A stretch of DNA of 14,241 nt from Candidatus Nanopelagicales bacterium (lineage in GTDB: Bacteria; Actinomycetota; Actinomycetes; S36-B12), in NCBI GenBank assembly GCA_018399515.1, contig JAGYOB010000305.1, forward strand, positions 1 through 14,241, read 5' to 3'. The notes under the pieces are model-generated. The model saw only the letters and a list, made by a program, of their open reading frames with translations, was not told the DNA's origin and searched no databases. Positions 14,211-14,241 of this stretch are shown here, piece after piece. Position numbers and translations under genes: made by a program. Numbering within the stretch: position 1 is the stretch's first letter; each line of letters begins with the position of its first letter.

Positions 14211-14241
14211 TGTGTCGAAGCGCCAAAGCGCCTTCGGCACA
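14211..14241. repeat. Long imperfect hairpin upstream of the GreA-like gene
   Basis: TGTGTCGAAGCGC pairs with GCGCCTTCGGCACA across the loop CAAA, giving 13 pairs with one G-T wobble and one bulged C. It ends 13 bases before the GreA-like start codon on the minus strand and runs to the window edge. It may be a terminator of an upstream minus-strand gene or a 5' untranslated structure. Confidence 0.5.

Overview
The window looks like chromosomal DNA from a high-GC Gram-positive bacterium (Actinomycetota). The signs are G/C-rich third positions, frequent GTG/TTG starts, long spurious open frames opposite real genes, a phosphate dikinase, and small lipoproteins with a Gram-positive-style lipobox. 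The genus cannot be fixed from sequence alone; a Micrococcales-like actinomycete is a guess. No tRNA, rRNA, CRISPR array, insertion sequence or phage gene is visible. Genes are packed tightly and no stretch over about 210 bases lacks a gene.

Layout: (1) 1-2647, plus strand: the 3' two thirds of pyruvate phosphate dikinase, then a signal-less cobalamin/metal-type binding protein that ends tail-to-tail with the next unit. (2) 2634-9624: a sulfur-metabolism divergon. On the minus strand are a rhodanese-metallo-beta-lactamase fusion of the persulfide dioxygenase type and an ArsR-family repressor. On the plus strand are a DsrE-family protein, TusA, a ferredoxin-NrfD fusion and a large cytoplasmic molybdopterin oxidoreductase. 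A 210-base intergenic region with an ATAT-flanked inverted repeat separates the two arms and is the likely control point. (3) 9625-10113: a small lipoprotein whose start lies inside a perfect 14-bp inverted repeat, and a convergent terminator region. (4) 10114-12405: a hotdog thioesterase (minus) divergent from a 14-TM drug/proton antiporter with a small two-TM protein overlapping its end. (5) 12378-14197, minus strand: a GreA-like factor, an SbtA-type bicarbonate transporter and its SbtB-type PII-like partner, in one apparent operon.

How they may work together: in the sulfur divergon, the rhodanese/dioxygenase would turn low-molecular-weight persulfide (probably mycothiol persulfide in an actinomycete) into sulfite. 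TusA and the DsrE protein would carry sulfane sulfur in the cytoplasm. The molybdoenzyme with its fused iron-sulfur/membrane subunit resembles the SoeABC sulfite-oxidising complex and could pass sulfite electrons to menaquinone. The ArsR protein, encoded with the dioxygenase, would sense sulfur stress through cysteines placed differently from BigR/SqrR. Families are recognised from motifs; substrate and direction of the molybdoenzyme are inference. The second notable system is the greA-like-sbtA-sbtB operon, a cyanobacterial-type bicarbonate uptake module in what appears to be a heterotrophic actinomycete.
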